Below, piece by piece: positions 9,329-19,177 of a stretch of DNA of 64,000 bases (positions are counted from its first letter, which is position 1; every line of letters begins with the position of its first letter). The position numbers and the translations under genes are program-made. This DNA is from Desulfotignum sp. GTDB taxonomy: Bacteria; Desulfobacterota; Desulfobacteria; Desulfobacterales; Desulfobacteraceae. Below the pieces are notes generated by a model. The model did not search any database and had not been told where the DNA came from. It saw nothing but the letters and a program-made list of their open reading frames with translations. The stretch covers positions 1 through 64,000 of the forward strand of contig JAABSA010000007.1 of the NCBI GenBank assembly GCA_011390635.1, written 5' to 3'.

Positions 9329-11032
9329 ATGACTTTTCATCTTGCAGATATCATGGACCTGGAATACCTGCTGGCCCTGGATGAACAGGTGGATACACCG
9401 GAACAAACCCGGGCTGTTGCAGCCCGGGACCGGGATATCTTCCGCCAGCTGGATGCGGCAGATATGTCCGATGCAGACCTGCTTTTGTCCTGGCTGTCAT
9501 TCAGGAAACTGGTTTTTTTCGACCAGGCCGGTCACAAGGGGCAGGCCCGGCTGCCCGGAAGGGTATATGCCGGTCTCTGGCGATGGATGGCCTATGGCCT
9601 GGCTTTTTTCGGGGGCTTGGCCGGTCTGGCCCTTTCCTATACATTTTTGGCCTACCATGGTGTCCGGCCGGTGAATGTGGCCTTGTTTTTATCCATTTTC
9701 ATCCTGGTGCCGGCGGTGTTGTTCCTGGTGACCCTGGCAGGACTGGTGATCCGCAGATTTCGGCGGTCCGGTCCAGGCCATGGCGTTTTTTATACCCTGG
9801 TGTCTGGTTTTTTGTTCAGGATGCTGCCGAGATTGCTGGAAAAGATATGGGCCAGAACCGGAAAAGTTGAGACCGGTAAAGACAAGGCTTTTTTGGATGA
9901 GGTCATTTTTTTTATCAACAGCAAAAAAAATGCCTATGGATTTTTATTTTTTTGGCCCGTTGTGATCCTGGTGTCCGTGTTTGCCCTGTTTTTTTCCTTC
10001 GGGGCCTTGGGGGGCACCCTGTTCCGGGTGGCAGTCAGTGATGTGGCATTCGGCTGGCAGTCCACACTGGCGGCCACCCCTTCTGTGGTGCATGATCTGG
10101 TGTCTTTGGTGTCCTTTCCCTGGGCCGCCTGGGTGCCGGATTATCTTTCCGGTCCCACCCCGGCACAGATCGAAGGGTCCCGGATTATCCTCAAACAGGG
10201 CATCGCTTCTCTGTCCACCGGCGACCTGGTTTCCTGGTGGCCGTTTTTATGCCTTGGCATGGTGTTTTATGCGGTTCTGCCCCGTCTGGTGTTGATCGCA
10301 GGGGCTGTGGCTGCCCAAAGGATGTGCCTGCACCGGTTTGATTTTCACCAGCCGCGATTCCGGCGCCTGCTCGTCAGGATGAAATCGCCGGTCATGGACA
10401 TCGGGTTCACCGAAACATCAGGGGATTTGCATGCGTTCAAACCTGTGCAGCCCCAAGAGCACAGGCCGCGCCAAAAACACCAGGATCACCAGGATCACCT
10501 GCCGGATCATCCAGGGCATGCGATCCATTATACGGCAGATTCAAACGCACAGCCCAGGCAGAATAAGACAGAAAACCAGGTATCCGGCACCGGAGCCGGG
10601 GTGGCCGCCGATATGGTCATCGGCACCCCTGCCGTGGTTCTGGCGCCGGCATCAATCTGGGACAAAGATGCCCTGGACCGGATTTTACAGCTGTTGCGCC
10701 GGCAGTTTTTACTGGATGTTCACACGGTGATTCCCATTGCCCTGGACCCTGATACAGATCCCGGGCTGCTGACACCTGCAATCCTGGATGGCGCAGATCC
10801 TGTGGTTCTGCTCCAGGAGGTATGGCAGCCTCCCATTCGCGGTCTGCTGCATTATCTTGTCCAGCTCAAGCAGGGGGTATTGCATGATAAAAATCTCTGG
10901 GTGCTGTTAACCCGGGCACCGGAAGAGGAAAATCCGGGCGTTGCCGACGGAGATATGGATTTTACGGTCTGGCAGACCAGTGTCGGCAAACTGGGATATC
11001 CGGATATTCTGGTGGAAAGGATACGTCCATGA
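9329..11032 (+). CDS. DUF2868 membrane protein, partner of DUF3482 GTPase
   Basis: 567 residues. The N-terminal third is soluble and acidic, followed by hydrophobic segments at about 88-110, 117-140, 205-232 and 305-330. A cytoplasmic C-terminal part has a hydrophilic His/Gln-rich linker (about 370-420) leading into a Rossmann-like end (VIGTPAVVLAPASIW). This is the DUF2868 layout, a family found next to DUF3482 GTPases, and the neighbour confirms it. The four-base overlap with the next gene implies coupled translation and probably a membrane complex. The biochemical role is unknown. An internal start at 9353 is possible because the ribosome site before 9329 is poor. Confidence 0.75.
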   Translation: MTFHLADIMDLEYLLALDEQVDTPEQTRAVAARDRDIFRQLDAADMSDADLLLSWLSFRKLVFFDQAGHKGQARLPGRVYAGLWRWMAYGLAFFGGLAGLALSYTFLAYHGVRPVNVALFLSIFILVPAVLFLVTLAGLVIRRFRRSGPGHGVFYTLVSGFLFRMLPRLLEKIWARTGKVETGKDKAFLDEVIFFINSKKNAYGFLFFWPVVILVSVFALFFSFGALGGTLFRVAVSDVAFGWQSTLAATPSVVHDLVSLVSFPWAAWVPDYLSGPTPAQIEGSRIILKQGIASLSTGDLVSWWPFLCLGMVFYAVLPRLVLIAGAVAAQRMCLHRFDFHQPRFRRLLVRMKSPVMDIGFTETSGDLHAFKPVQPQEHRPRQKHQDHQDHLPDHPGHAIHYTADSNAQPRQNKTENQVSGTGAGVAADMVIGTPAVVLAPASIWDKDALDRILQLLRRQFLLDVHTVIPIALDPDTDPGLLTPAILDGADPVVLLQEVWQPPIRGLLHYLVQLKQGVLHDKNLWVLLTRAPEEENPGVADGDMDFTVWQTSVGKLGYPDILVERIRP

Positions 11033-12474
11033 CATCAGGGTCCATGACAACAAAACCCATGGCCGTTCCGGAATTTGCCGTACTGGGACATCCCAATGAA
11101 GGCAAGTCCTCTGTGGTATCCACCCTTACCGAGGATGACCAGATCCGGGTCAGCCCTGTTCCCGGAGAAACCACGGTGTGCCGGACCTATACCGTTACAA
11201 TGGATGGCCGGGATATCATCCGGTTTGTGGATACCCCCGGTTTCCAGGTGCCCAGACAGACCCTTGCATGGTTCAGGGCATATGAAGGCGATCCTCATCG
11301 TATCCTGGAGCAGTTTGTCTTGACCCATAAATCTGACCCGTTTTTTGCCGATGAATGTGAGCTTTTCGCACCGGTGGCCGGGGGGGCGGGCATTATTTAT
11401 GTGGTCAACGGGTCCAGGCCGGTGCGGGAAGATGATCTGGCGGAAATGGAGATCCTGCGGCTCACCGGCAGGCCCCGCATGGCTGTCATCAATTCCAAGA
11501 ACAGTGAAAAAGACTATACCAGAGAATGGCGCCGGGAGTTCCGCAAACATTTCAATGCCATCCGGATCTTTAATTCCAACACCGCCAATTTCCATGAGCG
11601 GATCAGTATGCTGGAAAGCCTTACATCCATTGACCAGGAATGGGAACCCATCCTGAAGCAGGTGGTCCGGGCGTTTACACAGGAATGGGAAAAACGCAAC
11701 CGCCTGACCTGTGCCTATATCACCCATGCCATTGAAAAGAGTTTGGTTTTTTCCATATCCAGGACAGTGGATGACATGGCCGACCCGGTCCTGGCCAGGG
11801 AAAATCTGTCCAAAACTTACAGAGAAAAGGTCAGGGAAATTGAAACCTCCCTGTTTCACCATATTCGGTCGCTGTTCAAACACCAGGTGTATGAGGTGTC
11901 TCTTCCGGGATATTCCGTGCTCCAGCATGATCTGTTTGCACAACAGACCTGGGAGCTGCTGGGACTGACCGGAAAGCAGCTGGCCGCTGCCGGCGCCGTT
12001 TTGGGGGGTACCATGGGGATTGTGGCGGACACCGCGGCCCATGGCCTGAGCTTCGGGTTGTTCACCGCCATCGGCGGTATTCTGGGGGCGGGATCTGCGG
12101 TGATGGGCGGCAGGCGCATGGCCCGGCGCAATCTTGCCGGCATCCGTCTGGGCGGTGACCGGATCCGGGTGGGGCCCAATGAAAACCTGCAATTTTTGTA
12201 TATTCTTCTGGACCGGGCCCTGATCTACTATTCCCATATCATTAAACGCCCCCATGGTCGGCGGGATATGGGAAAACCCCCGGCAGGACAGGATGACCCA
12301 ATAGCCAAGCTGGGATTTTCCGCCCGGATGACACCGGCCCAGCGCAGGATATGCGTCCGGTATTTCAGGGCGGTCACCGGCCGCAGACTGATCCGGGATA
12401 AAAAAGCAGAGCTTGCATTTGCCGTGCTGGTGCAGACCCTGCTGGAAGAGATCGCAAAACAGACAATAACGTAA
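11029..12474 (+). CDS. GTPase with DUF3482 domain
   Basis: 481 residues. The N-terminal Era/TrmE-like G domain has G1 GHPNEGKSSVV (about 18-28), G3 DTPG (about 67) and an NSKN motif in place of the usual NKxD. The C-terminal DUF3482 region has a long helical part and two glycine-rich hydrophobic stretches (AAAGAVLGGTMGIVAD and GLFTAIGGILGAGSAVMGGRR, about 320-365) that may insert in membrane. It overlaps the DUF2868 gene by four bases. The family pairing is conserved but its process is unknown; the domain build resembles membrane-remodelling or ion-channel-associated GTPases. The altered G4 could loosen guanine specificity. Confidence 0.82.
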   Translation: MTSGSMTTKPMAVPEFAVLGHPNEGKSSVVSTLTEDDQIRVSPVPGETTVCRTYTVTMDGRDIIRFVDTPGFQVPRQTLAWFRAYEGDPHRILEQFVLTHKSDPFFADECELFAPVAGGAGIIYVVNGSRPVREDDLAEMEILRLTGRPRMAVINSKNSEKDYTREWRREFRKHFNAIRIFNSNTANFHERISMLESLTSIDQEWEPILKQVVRAFTQEWEKRNRLTCAYITHAIEKSLVFSISRTVDDMADPVLARENLSKTYREKVREIETSLFHHIRSLFKHQVYEVSLPGYSVLQHDLFAQQTWELLGLTGKQLAAAGAVLGGTMGIVADTAAHGLSFGLFTAIGGILGAGSAVMGGRRMARRNLAGIRLGGDRIRVGPNENLQFLYILLDRALIYYSHIIKRPHGRRDMGKPPAGQDDPIAKLGFSARMTPAQRRICVRYFRAVTGRRLIRDKKAELAFAVLVQTLLEEIAKQTIT

Positions 12475-12509
12475 GCAAGTTATGTAAAAAAAGGAGGGTA
12501 TGCCAGGCC

Positions 12510-14435
12510 ATGTTAACCCATCTGTTCAGCCCGATTCAAATAGGAAACCTCACCGTGAAAAACCGGCTGATGATGTCTGCCATGAGCATTAATTTCGGGG
12601 TGGATCAACACTGCCATGTGACGGATCAGCTCATTGCGTATTTTGTGGAACGGGCCAGAGGCGGTGCCGGCATGATGCTGGTAGGGGGCGGCAGTGTGCA
12701 CCCCGGTGGCCAGGAACTGCCGGATCTTCCCCAGATGTATGATGATTCCTGTATTCCTGGATTGAAAAACATGGTGGCGCAGGTGAAACCCCATGGGGCA
12801 AAGTTCGGGGTCCAGCTCATGCACGGGGGCCGCCAGTCTTATCTGCCTGAAAAAGTGGCCCCGTCCGCTATTCCTGCTCCGGCTGTGGTGAAAGGCGCGG
12901 TCCGTGCCCTGGAAATCGATGAGATCTCCCTTTTGACGCAATGTTTTGGTGAATCAGCCCGGCGGTGCCGGGAGGCGGGGTTTGACTTCATCGAGATCCA
13001 CGCGGCCCACGGATACCTCATCAACCAGTTCATGTCACCCAATGCCAACATCCGGACCGACCAATATGGCGGCAGCTTTGAAAACAGAACTCGGTTTTTG
13101 TTTGAAATTCTGGCGGATATCCAGAAGAAGGCAGGCAATGATTTTCCCGTGGGTATCCGCATCAATGGCAATGATTATATGGAAAACGGCTGGGATCTGG
13201 CCGACACCCTCAGGCTGGCCCCGCTGCTGCAGGCAGCGGGCGCCGCTTATCTGCATGTGTCCGCCGGGGTGTATGGGTCCACGGAATTGACCATTCCATC
13301 CATGTATACCCCCCAGGGATGTTTTGTGCATCTGGCCGAGGCGGTGAAAAAAACAGTGGATATTGCTGTCATCACCGTGGGCCGGATCAAGGACCCGGCC
13401 CATGCCGACCGGATCATTGGCAGGGGCCGGGCAGACATGGTGGCCCTGGGCCGTTCCTTTCTGGCCGATCCATGGTATCCGGAAAAGGCGAGAACCGGCA
13501 GGACCCATGAGATACGCCCCTGTGTGGGGTGCTGCCTGGGATGCATCCACGCGGTGCTGGCCAAGGAACCAGGGGGGTGTGTGGTGAATCCGGATGTGGG
13601 GCGCGAATATCTGCTTGCAAATGAAACCAGGTCCAGGAAAAAAGCAAAAATACTGGTGGCAGGGGCAGGTCCGGCTGGTCTGGCCGCAGCCAGAGAATTT
13701 GCCCTGGCCGGCCATGATGTCCTGGTGTGTGAGCAGGGCCCGGAATCCGGCGGACTGCTGGGCCTGGCTGCCAAAGCCCCCGGCCGGGGTGAGCTGGCGG
13801 ACATCCTCACGTTTTTCAATCGGGAAATAACGCGCCTCAACGTTGATATCCGTTATCATACCCCGTTGTCCAAAGAACTGCTGGCGCAGGAAAGACCGGA
13901 TCATGTGGTGCTGGCCACAGGGTCCCTGCCGGAAATGCCGGTGATCAAAGGGCTTTTTACCACCCGCATGTCCCTTGTAACCGGTGTGGACCTGCTCATG
14001 GGCAAAGAGATGGCCGGCGACATGGTCATTGTCCTGGGCGGGGGCATGTCCGGCCTGATTGTGGCGGATTTTTTGGCGGACCAGGGAAAAACGGTGGTGG
14101 TGCTGAACCGCAAAAAAAGTTTTGCCGAAGAAATGTCTTCCAATGACCGGTATTACCTTCGGGAACGCCTGAAAACAAACCGGGTCACCCTGTACAAAAA
14201 AGTGGCTGTCCAGGCCTTTACCCCTGATGGGGTGAAATTTACCTCCAACGGGAAAAAAGAGGCACTGCACGGATGGGACACCGTGGTGATTTCCGAAAAA
14301 CACCAGGCAGTGCGAACCGCAAAAATCCTGGAAAAAGAATCCCGGGCGCAGTTCCACCTGATCGGGGATGCAAAAACCCCCCGCCACCTGATGTACTGCA
14401 GCAGCGAGGCACAAGAGCTGGCCCGGTCCATGTGA
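12510..14435 (+). CDS. NADH:flavin oxidoreductase, Old Yellow Enzyme / 2,4-dienoyl-CoA reductase type
   Basis: 641 residues with AGGAGGG upstream. Residues 1-340 form the FMN TIM barrel (LFSPIQIGNLTVKNRL, then EIHAAHGYLINQFMSP and YGGSFENRTRF). A [4Fe-4S] cysteine cluster follows (RPCVGCCLGC plus a later Cys, about 333-355). Residues 370-640 hold an FAD and an NAD(P) Rossmann fold (LVAGAGPAGLAAAREFALAG; IVLGGGMSGLIVADFLADQG). This is the three-domain layout of FadH, trimethylamine dehydrogenase and BaiCD-like enoate reductases. The HAAHGYL segment keeps the barrel's catalytic His region. The substrate could be a dienoyl-CoA, an enoate or an amine; no neighbour decides it. Confidence 0.88.
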   Translation: MLTHLFSPIQIGNLTVKNRLMMSAMSINFGVDQHCHVTDQLIAYFVERARGGAGMMLVGGGSVHPGGQELPDLPQMYDDSCIPGLKNMVAQVKPHGAKFGVQLMHGGRQSYLPEKVAPSAIPAPAVVKGAVRALEIDEISLLTQCFGESARRCREAGFDFIEIHAAHGYLINQFMSPNANIRTDQYGGSFENRTRFLFEILADIQKKAGNDFPVGIRINGNDYMENGWDLADTLRLAPLLQAAGAAYLHVSAGVYGSTELTIPSMYTPQGCFVHLAEAVKKTVDIAVITVGRIKDPAHADRIIGRGRADMVALGRSFLADPWYPEKARTGRTHEIRPCVGCCLGCIHAVLAKEPGGCVVNPDVGREYLLANETRSRKKAKILVAGAGPAGLAAAREFALAGHDVLVCEQGPESGGLLGLAAKAPGRGELADILTFFNREITRLNVDIRYHTPLSKELLAQERPDHVVLATGSLPEMPVIKGLFTTRMSLVTGVDLLMGKEMAGDMVIVLGGGMSGLIVADFLADQGKTVVVLNRKKSFAEEMSSNDRYYLRERLKTNRVTLYKKVAVQAFTPDGVKFTSNGKKEALHGWDTVVISEKHQAVRTAKILEKESRAQFHLIGDAKTPRHLMYCSSEAQELARSM

Positions 14436-14442
14436 TTTATTC

Positions 14443-14482
14443 CGGCAGTGACTCCGGTTGTTTTCCACCCGGTTCACTGCCG
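14443..14482. terminator. Convergent hairpin, likely bidirectional terminator
   Basis: CGGCAGTGA (14443-14451) pairs with TCACTGCCG (14474-14482), and CCGG inside each arm extends the stem. It lies between the converging reductase and ammonium transporter genes. Confidence 0.5.
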
Positions 14483-14504
14483 TTATGAACATATCCGTTT
14501 GCGA

Positions 14505-15800
14505 CTATTCGATCTCAAAGCCCCGTTCCCCGTGCAGGGCGTTGTCCAGGCCGGCCTGTTCTTCCTGGGCATCCACCCGCAGGCCACTTGTGAGAAACCG
14601 GGTGACATATACCACCGCCAGGGTGGCTGTGGCGGAAAAGGCGATGGTGGCCAGGATGGAGACGAGCTGTATCCAGACCTGGCCCGGATTGCCGTAAAAA
14701 AGCCCTGCAGCGCCTTCGGTGACAGCAGGGGAGGCAAACAGCCCGGTGGCCAGCGCCCCCCACATGCCGCACAGCCCGTGGATCCCGAAGGCATCCAGGG
14801 AATCATCATACCCCAGTTTCTTTTTGAGAATCACCACGCCAAAATATCCGATGGCGCCTGACAAGGTACCGATGATCAGTGAGTAGGGAAGGGTGACAAA
14901 CCCGGCGGCCGGGGTAATGGCCACCAGGCCGGCAATGGCTCCGGATGCCATACCCAGCAGGGTGGGTTTCTGGCTCAGCTTCCACTCCAGGAACAGCCAT
15001 GCCAGTCCGGCAGAAGCTGCAGCGGTATTGGTGACCAGAAAAGCGGATGCAGCAACCCCGTCAGCTGCCAGCTCACTGCCGGCATTGAACCCGAACCACC
15101 CGAACCAGAGCAGGGCCGCTCCCAGGGCGGTGAATGCCACCGAAGACGGGATCATAGGCTCTTTGCCGTATCCGTTGCGTTTGCCCAGGACCAGGGCCAG
15201 CACCAGACCGGAAACACCGGCATTGATATGGACCACATTGCCGCCGGCAAAATCCAGGGCGCCCATGTTGTGCATCCAGCCCCCGCCCCATACCCAGTTG
15301 CATACCGGGGCATACACAAAGGTAATCCAGAGAATGGAAAAAACGATCCAGGCGGAAAATTTCATGCGGTCCACCACCGATCCCAGGATGATTGCCACGG
15401 AAATACAGGCGAATGTCATCTGGAACATGACAAATATCAGGGTGGGGATGGTGCCGGAAACAGATGCGGCATCAATCCCGTTCAGCATAAAATGCCCCAG
15501 GCTGCCGATGAACAGACTGCTGCTTTCCCCGAATGCCAGGGAATATCCCCATCCCACCCAGACCAGGCTGGCCAGGCAATAGGCGGCAAATGTCATGGCA
15601 ATGGTGTTGAGCAGGTTTTTGTACCGGGACATACCCCCGTAAAACAGCGCCAGACCCGCCGGGGTCATCATCATGACCAGGGCAGTGGACATGGTTACCC
15701 AGGCCGTATCTCCGGAATCAATGGTGCCGTCTGCGGCAAAACATGTGGCGGTACCTGTCAATAAAAGACCAATAGTCATGAGCCAGTATTTCGATCCCAT
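14505..15800 (-). CDS. amt: Ammonium transporter
   Basis: 431 residues from the ATG at 15800, where AAAGGAAAT stands upstream; the frame is open for 38 more codons but these look non-coding. A signal-like first helix ends near TATCFAADG, then about eleven membrane helices follow. Typical Amt motifs include TPAGLALFYGGMSRYKN near the start, FAGGNVVHINAGVSGLVLAL in the middle, and DAFGIHGLCGMWGALATGLF, which contains one of the twin pore histidines. It conducts NH4+/NH3 into the cytoplasm. A sigma-54 promoter lies upstream. The usual GlnK/PII partner is not adjacent: the next gene downstream is convergent and unrelated. Confidence 0.95.
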   Translation of the reverse strand: MGSKYWLMTIGLLLTGTATCFAADGTIDSGDTAWVTMSTALVMMMTPAGLALFYGGMSRYKNLLNTIAMTFAAYCLASLVWVGWGYSLAFGESSSLFIGSLGHFMLNGIDAASVSGTIPTLIFVMFQMTFACISVAIILGSVVDRMKFSAWIVFSILWITFVYAPVCNWVWGGGWMHNMGALDFAGGNVVHINAGVSGLVLALVLGKRNGYGKEPMIPSSVAFTALGAALLWFGWFGFNAGSELAADGVAASAFLVTNTAAASAGLAWLFLEWKLSQKPTLLGMASGAIAGLVAITPAAGFVTLPYSLIIGTLSGAIGYFGVVILKKKLGYDDSLDAFGIHGLCGMWGALATGLFASPAVTEGAAGLFYGNPGQVWIQLVSILATIAFSATATLAVVYVTRFLTSGLRVDAQEEQAGLDNALHGERGFEIE

Positions 15801-16171
15801 GGTGATTTCCTTTCTTTTGCAATGGTTTTTAAAAATTTCTGTAAAATTGTCCTTCAGTATTGAGCAAATCACATGCCAGAAATGGAAGTCCGTGGTAAAA
15901 AATATTGTAACCATCTGAATTTAAAATATATATGCGTATTTCTTCAAATTATATTTTTTATCAAAAAACAATAGCTTTGAAAATATAATTCATTTTTGTA
16001 ATTTATATTGCTATTTTTTTCTACAATATCGTAATAAAAATTATTGTGTACAAATTTTACATTTGATGCCAATCAAGGGAAGGACTTTTGTAACCAGGCA
16101 GCCGCAAGTGATTTTCAATGCAGAAATAGTAGTATGGCCAGATAAGTAGCAATTGTTACATTTTTGTTTTT
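15801..16171. other. AT-rich intergenic region upstream of amt
   Basis: Apart from the sigma-54 promoter near the amt end, this 371-base stretch is strongly AT-rich (15920-16060) and has no credible gene. It is suited to enhancer and bending sites for a sigma-54 activator, but I see no clear NtrC dyad. Confidence 0.5.
15863..15878 (-). promoter_or_regulatory. Sigma-54 promoter for amt
   Basis: The minus strand reads TGGCATGTGATTTGCT, matching TGGCAC-N5-TTGCW with GG and GC ten bases apart. It ends 62 bases before the amt start. Sigma-54 control of ammonium uptake under nitrogen limitation is well known in other bacteria. Confidence 0.75.
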
Positions 16172-19100
16172 TTATGGCACCAGCCGGGCGGTCTCCACGG
16201 TCAGGGTCACAGCTCCCCATTCAGACATTACGGTGCCGGTGAGAAAATAGGGCTTTTCATACCCCAGCATGTGGCAGAACCGGTCATATGCCTCGGGAAA
16301 GAACACGGTTTCCAGGATACCGGTCTCATCTTCAAAGGTACGAAAGGTCATGGGGTCCCCATGGCGGGTTTTCACCTTTTTGCCGGTGATGGGCCATCCG
16401 GCAAAGGTGATTCGTTTTCCCACATAGTGATGTACCTGTTCTGCCTTGATGGTGCCGATCCGGGCAATGATATCCTGGAACAATATGATGGGGTGGCAGG
16501 CACACAAAAATCCCAGGGCATGAAATTCTTTTCTCAGACGAAGCAGAGGTTTTTCCAGTGGCAGATCCGGTACAGGTACCTGCTGCGGGCCTGGGACCGG
16601 GTCAAATAATTGCAGGTCTTCCGACACCTGCATTTTTTGTTTTTGCCAGGCAGCCGCACCCCACAGCAGCCGTCCCCTGTTTGTGTCTTCCGGGGTATTG
16701 AAACAATCCAGGCTGCCGCTGTGAATCAAAGAGGGTATTTCATTTTCCCGGGGTGTCACCCGGTTCAGAAAATCGGCGAACCCGGTAAAAGGGGCGGTAT
16801 TCCGCTGGTGTAAAATTTTTTTCATGGTGGTTTCAGACAGGTCCCGAACCGCCATCAGTCCCACCTGCAGGGTCATCTCTTTTCCCTGCCAAAGGATGTG
16901 ACTGGTGCGCACATCCGGGGGCAGAATGGTCACCCCCATGCGCCGGGCTTCGGACACATAGGCAAAAGTGGAGTAGAACCCGCCCTGGTTGCTGATGACG
17001 GCAGCCATGAACTGGGCAGGATAGTGGGTCTTGAGATAGGCTGCCTGAAAAGATACCCGGGCATAGGAGGCGGAATGGGGTTTGCAGAAGGAATAACCGG
17101 AAAAGGAAAGGATCATCTGCCAGATTTCCTGCATAGTTTTTTCAGGCACGCCCTGACTGGCTGCTCCGGCTGCAAACTGCCGGTAATAGTGCTGTAATTT
17201 CCGGGTATTGTCTTTTTTGGACAGAATTTTTCTCAAGCCGTCTGCCTGGGTATGGCTGAACCCGGCCAGGGTCACTGCCACCCGGGAGACATCTTCCTGG
17301 AAAACCATAAGCCCCAGGGTCTCATGGAGCACATTTGCCAGCAGCGGATGAAGGGGCTGCCACTGCCCGGTGCGCAGCCGTCGGATATAATCATTGATGA
17401 ATCTGTTCGCTGCCGGCCGGATCATGGAAGAATGAATGACCACATGACGAAAATCCCCTTTTTTTGATTTTTGCTGGAGCAGGCGCATGGCCGGGCTTTC
17501 AATGTAAAAACAGCCCATGGTGTTGCCCCGGGCCACTGTCCGGCAGGTTGCGGGATCATCTTCCGGATCCTGTTTTTCAAAGTCATGGAACGGTCCCTGA
17601 CGGGTTTCAATGGCGGCAATGGTATCCCGGATCACCCCCAGGCTCCGGTTGCCCAGCAGGTCGATTTTCACCAGGCCGGCGGCCTGGGCCCCGTCCTTGT
17701 CCCACTGGATCACGGGGATGCCTTTGGCTGCGGTTTCCACCGGTACATAGGTATGAATGGGCTCCGGGGTAATGACCACCCCGCCCGGATGAACGGACAT
17801 GTACCGGGGGATGCCGATAATGGTCTGGGCAAGGGCCATGATCTCGGGCCATGGCGTCGAAAAATCCAGGTGCCGGCATTCTGCCTGATGCCGGATGTGG
17901 TCCAGCAGGTCCGGGGAAGCATCGGTCAGGCGCCAGAACCAGGGCAGGCGTTTGCACACCCGGGAGATTTCCCCTTCCGGCAGGCCGAACACCTTTGCTG
18001 TTTCCCGTACAGCCATTTTCGGCTGAAACAGGATATGACTGGATACCATGGCCGCATGCCCGGGATAATCTGCCAGTACCTGCTGCAGGATGCTGTCCCG
18101 TTCATCCCAGGCAAAGTCAATGTCGATATCCGGGGGATCCTGGCGGCCGGGATTGAGGAACCGCTCAAAATACAGATCAAATTTTATGGGGCACACATTG
18201 GTTATGCCCAGGCAATAGGCCACGATGGAAGCGGCTCCGGAACCCCGGCCGCAGGTGTGCGATGCCTGGCTGACGATCTTTTGCACCACCAGAAAATAGG
18301 CACAGAAGTTTTTTTGGGAAATAATGGCCAGTTCATGGGTGATGCGGTCCATGACTTTTCGGGGCAGAGGGGTGCCATACCGCCCGGCCGCTCCCTGGAG
18401 TGTCTTTTGCTGCAGCTGCAGGGCGGCATCGGCGTGACTGCCTGTAAACGGCGGCATGACCACCCCGAAATCCGGTTTATGGAAGCAGATCTTTTCTGCC
18501 AGCACATGGGTGACATCAACCGCTTCCGGAAATGTGTGAAACCGTTTGGCATACAGGGTTGGCCCGCCGAAAAATGCATTGGCAGGTGCCAGCTGGGCCG
18601 GGGACAACCGGCTGGTGCAGGTGTTGTTCCGGATGGCCCGAAGCAGGGTATGGGTGCGGATATCTTCGGGTGTTGAAAAAAAACTGCCGGGAGAGGCAAC
18701 CACGGGAATATTGTTTTCTCTGGCGGTCCGGCACAAGGGATGGTTTCGGGACATGGCCGTGCGGGGCATATGGGCGGCCAGATCCACGCCGTGACCATGC
18801 CAGGAGGCCAGCATGTCCGCAGATTTGGTCAATACCAGCAACCCGGTCTGGAATGCGGGCAGATCCTGTTTCAGACTGAATGTTTTGTCCTGGTGGCGCC
18901 GGGTCAAAAGCCGGGTCAGGCTGGCATATCCTTTTGCGGTTTTCACCAGGCACACGGCCCGGTCAGGTCCTGACCTGTCCGTGATTTCCGCCCCGATGAC
19001 CGGCGTGATGCCCGCCTTTTCACAGGCCGAAATGAACAGCCACATCCCATACAGGTTATCGGTGTCGGTGAGCGCCAGACAAGAATATCCAAGATCCCGT

Positions 19101-19177
19101 GCCTGTTCCGCCAACTGGTTTACCGAAGCGGTTCCCCACATGAGAGAATAATGGGACCTGGTGCACAAGGGGATCAT
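16172..19177 (-). CDS. dnaE2: Error-prone DNA polymerase III alpha subunit (ImuC/DnaE2)
   Basis: 1001 residues. The N-terminal PHP domain (residues 1-200, LCTRSHYSLMWGTASVNQLAEQA and ALTDTDNLYGMW) precedes the C-family polymerase core with the catalytic PPDIDIDF segment (about 345). Helix-hairpin-helix regions follow, and a C-terminal OB fold (ITFAGWPITGKK to FPEAYDRF). The length near 1000 fits DnaE2 rather than replicative DnaE1 (about 1150). It overlaps imuB by four bases and so is translated with it. In known systems ImuC extends past lesions and drives damage-induced mutation with ImuB. Regulation by the linked LexA is expected. Confidence 0.9.
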   Translation of the reverse strand: MIPLCTRSHYSLMWGTASVNQLAEQARDLGYSCLALTDTDNLYGMWLFISACEKAGITPVIGAEITDRSGPDRAVCLVKTAKGYASLTRLLTRRHQDKTFSLKQDLPAFQTGLLVLTKSADMLASWHGHGVDLAAHMPRTAMSRNHPLCRTARENNIPVVASPGSFFSTPEDIRTHTLLRAIRNNTCTSRLSPAQLAPANAFFGGPTLYAKRFHTFPEAVDVTHVLAEKICFHKPDFGVVMPPFTGSHADAALQLQQKTLQGAAGRYGTPLPRKVMDRITHELAIISQKNFCAYFLVVQKIVSQASHTCGRGSGAASIVAYCLGITNVCPIKFDLYFERFLNPGRQDPPDIDIDFAWDERDSILQQVLADYPGHAAMVSSHILFQPKMAVRETAKVFGLPEGEISRVCKRLPWFWRLTDASPDLLDHIRHQAECRHLDFSTPWPEIMALAQTIIGIPRYMSVHPGGVVITPEPIHTYVPVETAAKGIPVIQWDKDGAQAAGLVKIDLLGNRSLGVIRDTIAAIETRQGPFHDFEKQDPEDDPATCRTVARGNTMGCFYIESPAMRLLQQKSKKGDFRHVVIHSSMIRPAANRFINDYIRRLRTGQWQPLHPLLANVLHETLGLMVFQEDVSRVAVTLAGFSHTQADGLRKILSKKDNTRKLQHYYRQFAAGAASQGVPEKTMQEIWQMILSFSGYSFCKPHSASYARVSFQAAYLKTHYPAQFMAAVISNQGGFYSTFAYVSEARRMGVTILPPDVRTSHILWQGKEMTLQVGLMAVRDLSETTMKKILHQRNTAPFTGFADFLNRVTPRENEIPSLIHSGSLDCFNTPEDTNRGRLLWGAAAWQKQKMQVSEDLQLFDPVPGPQQVPVPDLPLEKPLLRLRKEFHALGFLCACHPIILFQDIIARIGTIKAEQVHHYVGKRITFAGWPITGKKVKTRHGDPMTFRTFEDETGILETVFFPEAYDRFCHMLGYEKPYFLTGTVMSEWGAVTLTVETARLVP

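Noticed and set aside
11035-12255. 406-codon antisense frame over the GTPase
   Set aside because: Shadow of a gene with intact G motifs; no start signal or recognisable domain.
13035-14492. Long antisense frame over the OYE-type reductase
   Set aside because: His/Gln/Gly-rich shadow translation without any family motif; the sense gene is certain.
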